NCBI RefSeq assembly: GCF_010975035.1
Contig: NZ_JAAIUV010000004.1
Location: 62,001-126,000 of the forward strand
DNA: 64,000 nt
Origin: Neobacillus thermocopriae
GTDB lineage: Bacteria > Bacillota > Bacilli > Bacillales > Cytobacillaceae
Direction: 5' to 3'
Translations under genes and position numbers: made by a program
Notes under the pieces: model-generated
What the model was told of the DNA's origin: nothing
Database searches by the model: none
What the model saw: only the letters and a program-made list of their open reading frames with translations
Shown: piece after piece, positions 26,831-35,387 of the stretch
How the letters are laid out: every line of letters starts with the position of its first letter
Numbering within the stretch: the stretch's first letter is position 1

Positions 26831-26889
26831 TGTTTTCACTCACCATCTTTCAAAACGATAAACGATTCTAGTAAAATACTTTGTTAGTA

Positions 26890-26916
26890 TTATCGGCTAT
26901 AAAGCAAAATTGTTTA
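26890..26916 (-). promoter_or_regulatory. Sigma-D promoter of fliD
   Basis: On the minus strand: TAAA (26913-26916), 15-bp spacer, GCCGATAA (26890-26897), a near-perfect sigma-D promoter 60 bp upstream of fliD. Confidence 0.9.
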
Positions 26917-26941
26917 TAGGACATTTTTAAAAAAGAAAAAA

Positions 26942-26960
26942 AGAGACGTTAGCCGTCTCT
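26942..26960 (-). terminator. Terminator of the cheA-flhP unit
   Basis: AGAGACG/CGTCTCT stem with a 5-nt loop that includes the end of flhP, followed on the minus strand by TTTTTTTCTTTT. Confidence 0.85.
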
Positions 26961-27801
26961 ATTTCAAAATATTGTTCGCTATTCCCATCATTTGGTCCGC
27001 ATAGGAAACAGCTCTCGCATTCATTTGGAAGCTTCTTTGTGCCGTCATCAAATCCGTCATTTCTTTCACTAAATTCACATTCGAACCTTCTAAGTATCCA
27101 GATGAGAGCTGTATTTCCTCAAGCTGCAAGGGCCTTACATAGTCCGTTGGAGTTGTCCCATTTGGAAGAACAGTGGAATCGATTGCATAAAGATTTTCAC
27201 CCATATTTTTTAATAGATGTGGATTTTCAATGTCAACCAAGCCTATTCTCTGTGGCGAGATCATAGTCGTCCCATCACCGTTTTTATTTTTTAATTGAAT
27301 ACGGCCTGTTGGATCCATTTTGATTTCATATTGTCCATTTAATGTTATCGGATTACCATTTTGATCTAGAAGGTGTCCGCCACTGCTGTGGACTAAATGA
27401 TAGATTCCAGGTTGAGTAGGATGGGGACTTAAATGAAAACTTCCATCACGGGTGAATCGTATTTCTCCTGTTACGGGATCGGTGATTTGGAAGAAGCCCT
27501 TCCCTTGAATCATTAGATCGAACGGGTTTCCTGTTTCCATCGCTTGGCCTTGAGCCATATCAAGCTGAGAAATCCCAGCGCGGACACCATAACCAACGCG
27601 GATGCCGTTCGGAGTCAACCGGCCAACTTCTTCATTTGTACGTTCTTGGTTATGAATCTGTGAAGCTAATAATTCTGAAAACGTCTGATCTTTCCGCTTA
27701 AAACCAGGGGTATTGACGTTGGCCACATTATTTGCCGACGTATCTATTTTTTGCTGATACGCTTGCAAGGCTCCTGAAGAAATGAAAAGAGATGTATTCA
27801 A
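26959..27801 (-). CDS. flhP: Flagellar rod/hook-basal body protein FlhP
   Basis: FlhP is a distal-rod protein of the FlgF/FlgG family. The 280-residue product starts SSGALQAYQQKIDTSANNVA then NVNTPGFKRKD, has the central segment DLMIQGKGFFQITDP, and ends with the signature SNVNLVKEMTDLMTAQRSFQ. It follows flhO by 23 bp, as in B. subtilis flhO-flhP, and is the last gene of its unit. Confidence 0.92.
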   Translation of the reverse strand: MNTSLFISSGALQAYQQKIDTSANNVANVNTPGFKRKDQTFSELLASQIHNQERTNEEVGRLTPNGIRVGYGVRAGISQLDMAQGQAMETGNPFDLMIQGKGFFQITDPVTGEIRFTRDGSFHLSPHPTQPGIYHLVHSSGGHLLDQNGNPITLNGQYEIKMDPTGRIQLKNKNGDGTTMISPQRIGLVDIENPHLLKNMGENLYAIDSTVLPNGTTPTDYVRPLQLEEIQLSSGYLEGSNVNLVKEMTDLMTAQRSFQMNARAVSYADQMMGIANNILK

Positions 27802-27824
27802 ATTCCTTCTCTCCTATTCTGCAA

Positions 27825-28712
27825 TTATCCGTTTATTTTGCCTACAGAGTACAGCTGTTGTAATGATTGATCATACACACCGATCACCTTTTGGTTGGCC
27901 TCATAACCGCGTAAAGCCACCATCATATCGGTGATCGTTTGCCCCGGGTCCACATTCGACTGTTCCAAATACCCCTGCTGAAGTGTCAATCCAGGATAAT
28001 CGGTTATGTTTTGAACGAGAGGTAATGGGGCAGCTGTCTGATACACATTCCCTCCCAGTCGCCGTAGTTCCAGTGGATTTTGAGCGATAGCTATACCAAT
28101 TTGACCTACGACTCTACGATTTGTCGGATCATCCGAGGTCATGGTTATTTGTCCCTTTTCATCAATGGTTAATTTTTCTTTACTAAACTCACCTCTAAGT
28201 TGGATCGGCATTCCGTTCGATCCTAGCACCCGATACCCGTCAGCAGTTATTATGTTCCCATTCGCGTCTACATCCCACTTCCCATTCCGTGTATAACCAA
28301 CTGTTCCGTCTGGAAGCTGAACAGCGAAAAACGCGGATGGCTTCACTTGGCGGCCATTCACTTCTTGCAACGGAATTCCAGAGTCTTCAATCGCCACATC
28401 TAACGGAAGATCGGTTTGGACAATTGCGCCCTGTTGGAAGTTAGGAATTCTTTCTTGGGCATATACCCCGTTTACGAGTACCCCGATTGGAGCCGGTTGT
28501 GCCGGATTTTGCGACACTCCGGCTGCAAAACCAGTCTTACTTTGTTCAAAGTCACGAATCCGGCTCAGTAAAAGTTTCGGAAAAGAGCGAAGGACGGTAT
28601 CATCCTTTTTATATCCGGGGGTTTGAGCATTCGCCAAGTTTTCTGCTAATGCCTCTTGTTTCCGCTCCAATGAAAACATTCCCGAAGCAGCGGAATACAA
28701 GCCTCTAATCAT
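27825..28712 (-). CDS. flhO: Flagellar rod/hook-basal body protein FlhO
   Basis: FlhO is a rod protein of the same family as FlhP. The 295-residue product has MIRGLYSAASGMFSLERKQE then LAENLANAQTPGYKKDD at the N-terminus and LEQSNVDPGQTITDMMVALR at the C-terminus. The frame begins at 28718, but AGGAGA touches that ATG and is 6 nt from ATG 28712, which was preferred. Confidence 0.92.
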   Translation of the reverse strand: MIRGLYSAASGMFSLERKQEALAENLANAQTPGYKKDDTVLRSFPKLLLSRIRDFEQSKTGFAAGVSQNPAQPAPIGVLVNGVYAQERIPNFQQGAIVQTDLPLDVAIEDSGIPLQEVNGRQVKPSAFFAVQLPDGTVGYTRNGKWDVDANGNIITADGYRVLGSNGMPIQLRGEFSKEKLTIDEKGQITMTSDDPTNRRVVGQIGIAIAQNPLELRRLGGNVYQTAAPLPLVQNITDYPGLTLQQGYLEQSNVDPGQTITDMMVALRGYEANQKVIGVYDQSLQQLYSVGKING

Positions 28713-28727
28713 GGTCATTCTCCTTTC

Positions 28728-29156
28728 TTATTTGGAAGATGGTCCGGCTAGTTGCAAGATGAAAGAAACTTCCCCCACACCTTTTTCCAGTTTTTTAGAA
28801 ATTTGTTCCACGGAATAGCCTTGTTGATGTAAATCGAAAATTTCTTTGTAACGATCTTGTAAAAATAAATGCTGGTTATGGTTGGAATGGGACGTTTGCG
28901 GAATCGACAACTCCAATGATTGTCTAGTCGCCTCCCACTTTCCCAATTCTTTAAGGACTTCCGCATGATGTTTCTCCATCATTGTTTTCAACTCGTTCCA
29001 TTCACGATTCCAAATCATTTGTTGTTCAGCGAATTTTTTCAATAAGTCTAGCTGAACATTTCCTTTCTGTTTATTTGTTCCTTTCATCAATAATAGGAAC
29101 ATACCAATCCCATTTAGCAGTAATAAGGCAATGATGATATAGTCAATCAAAAACAC
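28728..29156 (-). CDS. SwrB/YlxL-like membrane-anchored protein (DUF6115)
   Basis: The 142-residue protein has one N-terminal membrane helix (about 4-24), a charged helical middle, and a small C-terminal helix-turn-helix-like segment YKEIFDLHQQGYSVEQISKK followed by LEKGVGEVSFILQL. SwrB of B. subtilis has the same plan and promotes assembly of the export gate. The match is to this family pattern, not residue by residue. Here it lies between the DUF327 gene and flhO. Confidence 0.78.
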   Translation of the reverse strand: MFLIDYIIIALLLLNGIGMFLLLMKGTNKQKGNVQLDLLKKFAEQQMIWNREWNELKTMMEKHHAEVLKELGKWEATRQSLELSIPQTSHSNHNQHLFLQDRYKEIFDLHQQGYSVEQISKKLEKGVGEVSFILQLAGPSSK

Positions 29157-29194
29157 ATCCCTCCTTTACACTCTTTCAATTGGAGTAGGTTGGG

Positions 29195-29638
29195 TTAAGT
29201 ATAAAGGTTTATTAGTAATCCTTTGATTTCTCCGATTTTCTCTAAAATCGTTAAACCGTCCTTTTGTTGGTTTAACACATGATTTGTTAATTCCAATAGC
29301 TTACGGTCTAACACTTGTATTGTCTTCAATGTTTTATTGCCTCCATAAAAATCCCATGTTTCCGTTTGATACAAACCCATTCCGTTTTTCGTAACTTCAT
29401 CCATAAACCTTTTTACAAGCTCTTTATATTTACGAAGCTCTTGAAAGGTTGGTTTTTCACTTAAAATATGCCCTTGTTGATCGATTTCTCCTAACAGCTG
29501 CTGTAAGTGATCCTGTGTTAGTTCCTTCGTATAGGTGTGCATGATCTTTTGGAAAGATGCGGCGTTCGTGGAAAAACGGTCACTCGAGTTAAAGCGGAGA
29601 TCCCCCATATTGATCCGTGACATTTCTTGAATTTTCAA
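29195..29638 (-). CDS. DUF327 (YaaR-family) protein
   Basis: The 147-residue helical protein shows the DUF327 core SFQKIMHTYTKELTQDHLQQ, YKELVKRFMDEVTKNGMGLY and the end LEKIGEIKGLLINLYT. YaaR function is unknown. In B. subtilis it lies far from the flagellar loci, so finding it between a cheW paralogue and the SwrB-like gene links the family to chemotaxis or flagella by context only. Confidence 0.85.
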   Translation of the reverse strand: MKIQEMSRINMGDLRFNSSDRFSTNAASFQKIMHTYTKELTQDHLQQLLGEIDQQGHILSEKPTFQELRKYKELVKRFMDEVTKNGMGLYQTETWDFYGGNKTLKTIQVLDRKLLELTNHVLNQQKDGLTILEKIGEIKGLLINLYT

Positions 29639-29673
29639 CGGGACTCACCTCTGATTTAAGAATCACATCCAGC

Positions 29674-30159
29674 TTAATCTTGAAAAACTTCTTTGATTTC
29701 TTTCAGCTCATCGATATTTGTTGTTTTTTCCAGAAGTTTTTCAATATCTAATAGAATGATTAACCGGTCATCCATTTTCGAGATCCCTTTCAAATAGGAA
29801 ACATCTTTAGAGTCTAATAGATTCGGATGTTGGATGGTATCAAGCTTGATATCTAATACATCCGTTGCTGCGTCGACAATGAGACCGATTTGCTTATCCT
29901 CGACCTGAACTAAAATGATTCTACAAGAATCACTTGGTACTAGCGCTTCACCCATCAAAGCGGAACGTAGATCAACCAACGGTGTAACCACCTCTCTCAT
30001 GACGGTTACCCCAAGTACATGTGCCGGGCGGTTTGGATAGGAGGTAATTTCTTGCATACGCTCAATCGAAATCACTTGATTAATATGTACACCATACTCC
30101 TCTTCACCCACTTTAAAAATGAGTGCTTTAAAATCTGTCATATCGATTTGACCTTGCAT
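29674..30159 (-). CDS. Second CheW-like chemotaxis coupling protein
   Basis: The 161-residue CheW-domain protein (FKALIFKVGEEEYGVHINQV, RPAHVLGVTVMREVVTPLVD, IGLIVDAATDVLDI) lies directly after cheW. It has about 20 extra C-terminal residues (TTNIDELKEIKEVFQD) but no receiver domain, so it is not a full CheV. CheW proteins couple receptors to CheA. The MREVVTPLVD segment differs from the usual LRG in the first copy. AGAGGGGA precedes the ATG. Confidence 0.9.
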   Translation of the reverse strand: MQGQIDMTDFKALIFKVGEEEYGVHINQVISIERMQEITSYPNRPAHVLGVTVMREVVTPLVDLRSALMGEALVPSDSCRIILVQVEDKQIGLIVDAATDVLDIKLDTIQHPNLLDSKDVSYLKGISKMDDRLIILLDIEKLLEKTTNIDELKEIKEVFQD

Positions 30160-30192
30160 AAGATCCCCTCTACTTTCATTAATAAAACAAAA

Positions 30193-30612
30193 TTACTTGA
30201 CTTCTGTTTTTACGAGTTCTTCCATTTTTAATAGAATAATCAAGCGGCCACTGAAATTGACAATTCCCCCGAAAGCATCAAACTCCATTCGTCCAGATAG
30301 CTCCATTTCCAATTCATCACGGGACACATCGATGACATCACTCGTTTGGTCAACAATAAAACCTAGTTCAATATCTTCATATTTTGAGATAATGATACGA
30401 GTATGGTCCGTAAAATTGGTCTCACCAATATTTAATTTTTTACGAAGATCAATAATCGGTATGACATTCCCGCGAAGATTCATCAAGCCTTTTACATATG
30501 ACGGAGCATTTGGGACCCGGGTAATTGGTTGAATACGTTCAATTGACTGGACGAATTCGATATCCAGTGCATACTCTTCTTCCCCCAACTTAAAGACAAT
30601 GATCTTGACCAT
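30193..30612 (-). CDS. cheW: Chemotaxis coupling protein CheW
   Basis: CheW bridges chemoreceptors and CheA. The 139-residue product has IIVFKLGEEEYALDIEFVQS, the hallmark VKGLMNLRGNVIPIIDLRKK, and LGFIVDQTSDVIDV. It follows cheA by 15 bp. ATG 30612 fits the AGAGG site better than ATG 30618. Confidence 0.95.
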   Translation of the reverse strand: MVKIIVFKLGEEEYALDIEFVQSIERIQPITRVPNAPSYVKGLMNLRGNVIPIIDLRKKLNIGETNFTDHTRIIISKYEDIELGFIVDQTSDVIDVSRDELEMELSGRMEFDAFGGIVNFSGRLIILLKMEELVKTEVK

Positions 30613-30627
30613 TTCCATCCTCTAGAC

Positions 30628-32649
30628 TCACCCTTTCTCATTAAAAAACTGATTGGTGTCAATGATTAAAGCGACTTCACCATTTCCAAGGATGGTAGCT
30701 CCAGAAATCCCTTGCAATTGATTTAAGTAGCGGCCTAGTGGTTTCAATACAATTTCCTGCTGCCCAAGGACAGTGTCTGTCACTAATCCGATTGTTTGAT
30801 CCCCTTTTCTTACAATCACAATATATAACGGTTGGTTCACTTTCGGTGATTCGACTTGTGGAACTTGGAAAACCTCTTTTAATTCAATCAATGGCACCAC
30901 TTGCCCACGGAATTGAATCACTTTTTGTCCATGCAAAGTATAAACTTCGTTATCGGAATTGGTTGTTATCTCTACAATCGAATTAAATGGGATCGCATAT
31001 ATTTCTTCTGCCACTTTAACTAGCATGGAATAAATAATGGACAAGGATAATGGTAGCTGAATTCGGAAGGCCGATCCTTGCTCAGGCGTCGAATCGATGG
31101 TGATCGTTCCGCCTAATGATTCAATTTTTGTTTTGACGACATCCAGCCCCACGCCACGGCCAGAAATATCTGAAATTTTATCGGCTGTGCTAAATCCTGA
31201 AGAGAAAATCAATGAATATACTTGTTGATCGGAAAGGGAATAGGATTCCTCTTCCGAGATAACGCCACGCTCAATCGCTTTCTTCAATACTTTTTCACGA
31301 TTAATGCCCTTTCCATCGTCTACCACTTCAATAAATACATGGTTTCCGCTATGGTAGGCTTTGAGCAAAATCCTACCTTCTTCGGGCTTATTGTTGGCTA
31401 TTCTTTCATCGGTAGATTCTAAGCCATGGTCCAACGCATTTCTTAGCAAATGAACAAGTGGATCACCGATTTCATCTATGACTGTACGATCTAATTCTGT
31501 TTCAGCTCCCTCAACAACTAGCTGAACCTTTTTATTTAAGTCTTTAGCCAAATCTCTTACCATCCGTGGGAACCGATTAAACACCTGTTCAACCGGCACC
31601 ATTCGCATATTTAACACTAGGCCTTGGAGATCCGTTGAGATCCTTGTCATATGTTCCACTGTCTCGATCAAATCTGGTATCTGGGATTTCCTGGCGATTT
31701 GTTCTAATCGACCGCGGTCAATAATTAATTCACTGAATAAATTCATGAGCCGATCCAGTTTTTCAATATCAACACGTATGGACTTTGTTACCGGTTTTTT
31801 CTTTGTTTCACTGGCTTTCTGATTTTCTTTCCCTTTTCTTGGCTTGTCCGTTACATTTGGATTTAAGTGGTTTTGTTTGTCTGTATTCCCCAATTCTTGT
31901 TCCGTTTTCTCCGTAACGATTACTGCCTTTACTTCAGAAATATTGGTTAGTTGTGCTTCGATTTTTAACCGATCATGGTGGGACAATAGTAATAATGTAA
32001 ACGAATCCCCAAATTGATCTTCTTCAATTTGTTCAACAGGGGGATCAGTTTGGATAATTTCTCCCAAATCTTCTGCTGCTTGAAATACCATGTAAGCACG
32101 AACAGATTTCATCACACAGCGCTCATCAAGCTTGACGTAAACCTCGTAAACATGATTCCCTAATTTTCTAGCTTCCTGTATGATGGAACGCTGAAATTCA
32201 TCAATCACCAGTTCTTTTGTAGTTGCAGCTTCATTTTGAGCGGATACTCTTTCTTCATCATGGATGATGGAAGGATTTTGAATCGATTGTAACTTCCTAA
32301 CAATTTCTGTTACATCTTCTGTTCCATCTCCTCCTTGCTCAATGTTGTCCACCATTTTGGCGATTAAGTCTACACACGTAAACACGACATTCATTATTTC
32401 TTCCGTTATTCTTAATTCTGATTGGCGGATCATATCAAGGACATTTTCCATTTCATGTGTTAATGAAGCAAGATCATCAAATCCCATTGAGGCTGCCATC
32501 CCTTTTAAAGTGTGGGCGGAGCGGAAAATTTCATTGACTATGTCGATATTTTCGGGCTCTATCTCTAGTTTTAATAGTTCGTCGTTTATCGCTTGTACAT
32601 GTTCCTTTGATTCTTCGATAAACAACTCTAAGTAATTATTTAAATCCAT
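30628..32649 (-). CDS. cheA: Chemotaxis histidine kinase CheA
   Basis: CheA autophosphorylates on a P1 histidine and passes phosphate to CheY and CheB. The 673-residue product has P1 with RSAHTLKGMAASMGF (His about 46), a P2 region, the P3 dimer helices, P4 ATPase boxes (DPLVHLLRNALDHGLES, DDGKGINR, ISGRGVGLDVVKTK), and a CheW-like P5. ATG 32649 has AGGGGAG at 8 nt and matches the B. subtilis length; the frame extends to 32694. Confidence 0.97.
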   Translation of the reverse strand: MDLNNYLELFIEESKEHVQAINDELLKLEIEPENIDIVNEIFRSAHTLKGMAASMGFDDLASLTHEMENVLDMIRQSELRITEEIMNVVFTCVDLIAKMVDNIEQGGDGTEDVTEIVRKLQSIQNPSIIHDEERVSAQNEAATTKELVIDEFQRSIIQEARKLGNHVYEVYVKLDERCVMKSVRAYMVFQAAEDLGEIIQTDPPVEQIEEDQFGDSFTLLLLSHHDRLKIEAQLTNISEVKAVIVTEKTEQELGNTDKQNHLNPNVTDKPRKGKENQKASETKKKPVTKSIRVDIEKLDRLMNLFSELIIDRGRLEQIARKSQIPDLIETVEHMTRISTDLQGLVLNMRMVPVEQVFNRFPRMVRDLAKDLNKKVQLVVEGAETELDRTVIDEIGDPLVHLLRNALDHGLESTDERIANNKPEEGRILLKAYHSGNHVFIEVVDDGKGINREKVLKKAIERGVISEEESYSLSDQQVYSLIFSSGFSTADKISDISGRGVGLDVVKTKIESLGGTITIDSTPEQGSAFRIQLPLSLSIIYSMLVKVAEEIYAIPFNSIVEITTNSDNEVYTLHGQKVIQFRGQVVPLIELKEVFQVPQVESPKVNQPLYIVIVRKGDQTIGLVTDTVLGQQEIVLKPLGRYLNQLQGISGATILGNGEVALIIDTNQFFNEKG

Positions 32650-32708
32650 TGTCCAAACTCCCCTTGCCATTTTGGATACAAAAGGTAAGCACATTCAAGT
32701 ATGATAAA

Positions 32709-32760
32709 AAAGCGAGAGTGACCGGAACTGGCACGATTTGTCCAATACACATCTCGCTTT
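32709..32760 (-). terminator. Structured hairpin/terminator between cheY and cheA
   Basis: AAAGCGAGA (32709-32717) pairs with TCTCGCTTT (32752-32760). The 34-nt loop holds a second small stem (GTGCC with GGTCAC, one bulge). On the minus strand it ends in TTTTTT. It separates cheY from cheA, so cheA may be read by partial read-through or its own promoter, which could not be found. Confidence 0.7.
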
Positions 32761-32830
32761 CCTAATAATAAACATAGCGATATATAATTGCCGGTTACTT
32801 ATTTTGATTGGAAATACTAGTAATCTAATT

Positions 32831-33193
32831 CTAGCTTCCTAATACTCTTTTAATCGATTCCATTACTCGATCGGCTTGGAAAGGTTTTACCACAAAATCT
32901 TTTGCCCCCGCTTGAATAGCTTCCAATACCATTGGCTGTTGTCCCATGGCTGAGCACATAATGATGTTTGCAGCTGGATCCATTGCTCTTATATTTTTAA
33001 CAGCCGTTATTCCATCCATTTCAGGCATCGTAATGTCCATAGTTACAATATCAGGTTGAAGTTCACGATATTTTTCAACCGCATCCGCTCCATTAACAGC
33101 TTCACCGACAACTTCATACCCATTTTTAACTAAAATATCCTTTAACATCATTCTCATAAATGCAGCATCATCAACGATTAGTACACTAGCCAT
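32831..33193 (-). CDS. cheY: Chemotaxis response regulator CheY
   Basis: CheY-P binds FliM and changes rotation. The 120-residue receiver domain has the acidic pair in LIVDDAAFMR, the phospho-acceptor Asp in DIVTMDITMPEMDG (about residue 54), and the conserved Lys in DFVVKPF. ATG 33193 follows GGAGTG. It comes 35 bp after fliY, as in B. subtilis fliM-fliY-cheY. Confidence 0.96.
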   Translation of the reverse strand: MASVLIVDDAAFMRMMLKDILVKNGYEVVGEAVNGADAVEKYRELQPDIVTMDITMPEMDGITAVKNIRAMDPAANIIMCSAMGQQPMVLEAIQAGAKDFVVKPFQADRVMESIKRVLGS

Positions 33194-33228
33194 ATTAATA
33201 GGCACTCCTTCCTTCATATCTGTGAAGT

Positions 33229-34356
33229 TTAATTTGTCATTTTTGAAAGTCGATCAATCGGATTAATAATATCTGTAATCCGTACGCCAAAGTTTTCTTC
33301 GATCACAACCACTTCCCCTTTGGCGACTAGCTTTTGGTTTGCAAGCACATCGACCGGTTCTCCAGCTAATTTATCGAGTTCAATCACAGAGCCTGGCCCC
33401 AATTCTAATATTTTGCGAATCGGCATTTCCGTCCGTCCTAATTCCACTGTAATGGTCAACGGAATATCATAAAGCAAATCGATATTTCCTATACCCGCAC
33501 TTGGAGCTACTGGTTCTGTAAAAGCAGAAAATTCAACCTTCTGAACGTTCGCTTGTTGTGCAGTACTTTTGCTATGTGAAACAGAAGCAGCACTTGGTAG
33601 TTCAATATTTACCTTTTGATGCCCCGCTCCCCCATTTTGTAGGGTAGCATTTTGTACGGGAGATGATTCTTTTACAGTATTGGTAGGTGTTTCATTGCCT
33701 CCATTCAAAATTTGGTGAATCATTTCCTTCCCAAAAGACAGAGGAATAAACTGAATCATGTTAGAATCAATCAGGCTGCCAATCTTTAAACGAAAACGTA
33801 CCTGAATAATGATATTGTCTTCAAGCTGATTCAATTTTTTCGGCGGAAAACCAAGTACATCTATGGTAGGTGGAGATATATCCACTTTTTTATGGAAGAT
33901 GGTAGACATGGATGTAGCGGCTGAACCCATCATTTGATTCATGGCTTCTTGGACAGCACTTAAATGTAGTTCTGTTAGCTCTGGGTCCACCGTTGTCCCA
34001 TCACCGCCCATCATAAGATTGGCAATAATTTTCGCATCTTCTTCTCTAATCATGAGAAGATTTTTCCCGCGAAGTCCACTTGTATAATCTACATGAACGG
34101 CTACACGTTTTTCTTGGATTTCCTCTTCAATATGCTCCCGCTCAATAACGGAAAGTGTCGGAGTTGTGATTTCTACCCGTTGATTCAATAAAGTGGAGAG
34201 AGCGGTGGTGGAACTTCCTAAAGCAATATTCCCAATCTCCCCTAATGCATCTATCTCAATTGGATTTAAGAAATCTTCGATCAACAAACTGCTTTTCTCT
34301 TTAAATTGATTGAACAGCGCATTGATCTCTTCTTGAGAGAGTACACCCTCATTCAT
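33229..34356 (-). CDS. fliY: Flagellar switch protein and CheY-P phosphatase FliY
   Basis: FliY is the Gram-positive switch protein (FliN plus CheC-like phosphatase). The 375-residue product has an N-terminal CheY-binding peptide LSQEEINALFNQF shared with FliM, two CheC phosphatase motifs (EIGNIALGSSTTALSTLL and EAMNQMMGSAATSMS), a Pro/Ser/Gln-rich linker, and a C-terminal SpoA/FliN domain ending near GVRITDIINP. ATG 34356 is 1 bp past the fliM stop; an earlier in-frame ATG at 34368 is possible. Confidence 0.95.
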   Translation of the reverse strand: MNEGVLSQEEINALFNQFKEKSSLLIEDFLNPIEIDALGEIGNIALGSSTTALSTLLNQRVEITTPTLSVIEREHIEEEIQEKRVAVHVDYTSGLRGKNLLMIREEDAKIIANLMMGGDGTTVDPELTELHLSAVQEAMNQMMGSAATSMSTIFHKKVDISPPTIDVLGFPPKKLNQLEDNIIIQVRFRLKIGSLIDSNMIQFIPLSFGKEMIHQILNGGNETPTNTVKESSPVQNATLQNGGAGHQKVNIELPSAASVSHSKSTAQQANVQKVEFSAFTEPVAPSAGIGNIDLLYDIPLTITVELGRTEMPIRKILELGPGSVIELDKLAGEPVDVLANQKLVAKGEVVVIEENFGVRITDIINPIDRLSKMTN

Positions 34357-34357
34357 C

Positions 34358-35332
34358 CTACTGTTCATCTCCCTCCGTTTGGATGATTTGTTCAATTTGG
34401 ACTGCATAACGTCCCTTTTGAATCCCAGGATTCCCTAAGAATCTGGATGTTTTTCCTAATTTAATATGAATTTTATCCATATCAATTCCAATGACATCTC
34501 CAACCTGCAATTGCATTAACTCAGAAACAGGCAAGGTTGCCTGACCGAGCTCAGCTATCACAGGTACATGTACATGATCGAGATTTTGTTTTAATTTATC
34601 CTGCTGAGGGATATTTTTTTTTGTCATCGAAGTCAGCCATTGTTGTGTTGAAAGTTTCGGAAGTACTGGTTCAACAATGTGATGCGGAAGGCATATGGTC
34701 ATCCTTCCGGTAATTTCACCAATTGTTGTCTTTAATGCGATGATAATCATCGTGTCATTTGGTGAAGCCAGCTGCAGGAACTGTGGATTTGATTCTATTA
34801 CTTCCATTTTCAATTCAATACTTTCAATATTTTTCCACCCTTCTGGGTACAATTCAAATCCACGAGCAAAAACTTTTTGGATCAACACTGTTTCGATTTC
34901 TGTTAATGACCCGTCCCGGGTGGTAGGGTCACCATGTCCTCCCAATAGACGCTCAATTACCCCATAAGCTACTTGCGGGTTAATTTCCATGACCATTTTC
35001 CCATCCATTGGTTGAACATCAAAAACGGTCAAAATCGTTTTTGATGGAATGGAAGCAATAAATTCATTGTAGGTTACTTGGTCAACTAAATCGATTTCAA
35101 TTTGAACAAGCGTTCTCAACTGGGCAGACAAATAGGATGTCAACAGCCTTGTAAAATTCTCATGAATACGCATGATGCTTCGCAATTGTTCTTTTGAGTA
35201 ACGCATCGCACGTTTAAAATCATATACTTTCACTTTTTCCTTCGTCTCAGTCACATCGGCAGCTTGAATTTCTCCGCTATTTAATGCTGATAGAAGGGCA
35301 TCGATTTCTTGCTGTGATAATACTTCTGCCAA
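34358..35332 (-). CDS. fliM: Flagellar motor switch protein FliM
   Basis: FliM is the C-ring protein that receives CheY-P. The 324-residue product has the N-terminal CheY-binding peptide LSQQEIDALLSAL, a CheC-like middle domain (MRIHENFTRLLTSYLSAQLR, VIERLLGGHG) and a C-terminal SpoA domain (LQVGDVIGIDMDKIHIKL). It precedes fliY in the usual order. Confidence 0.97.
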   Translation of the reverse strand: MAEVLSQQEIDALLSALNSGEIQAADVTETKEKVKVYDFKRAMRYSKEQLRSIMRIHENFTRLLTSYLSAQLRTLVQIEIDLVDQVTYNEFIASIPSKTILTVFDVQPMDGKMVMEINPQVAYGVIERLLGGHGDPTTRDGSLTEIETVLIQKVFARGFELYPEGWKNIESIELKMEVIESNPQFLQLASPNDTMIIIALKTTIGEITGRMTICLPHHIVEPVLPKLSTQQWLTSMTKKNIPQQDKLKQNLDHVHVPVIAELGQATLPVSELMQLQVGDVIGIDMDKIHIKLGKTSRFLGNPGIQKGRYAVQIEQIIQTEGDEQ

Positions 35333-35387
35333 ATGGCATCCCCCTAACTCTTCCCTGAGTTACCGATTCTATTCGTCTATCAAACTA

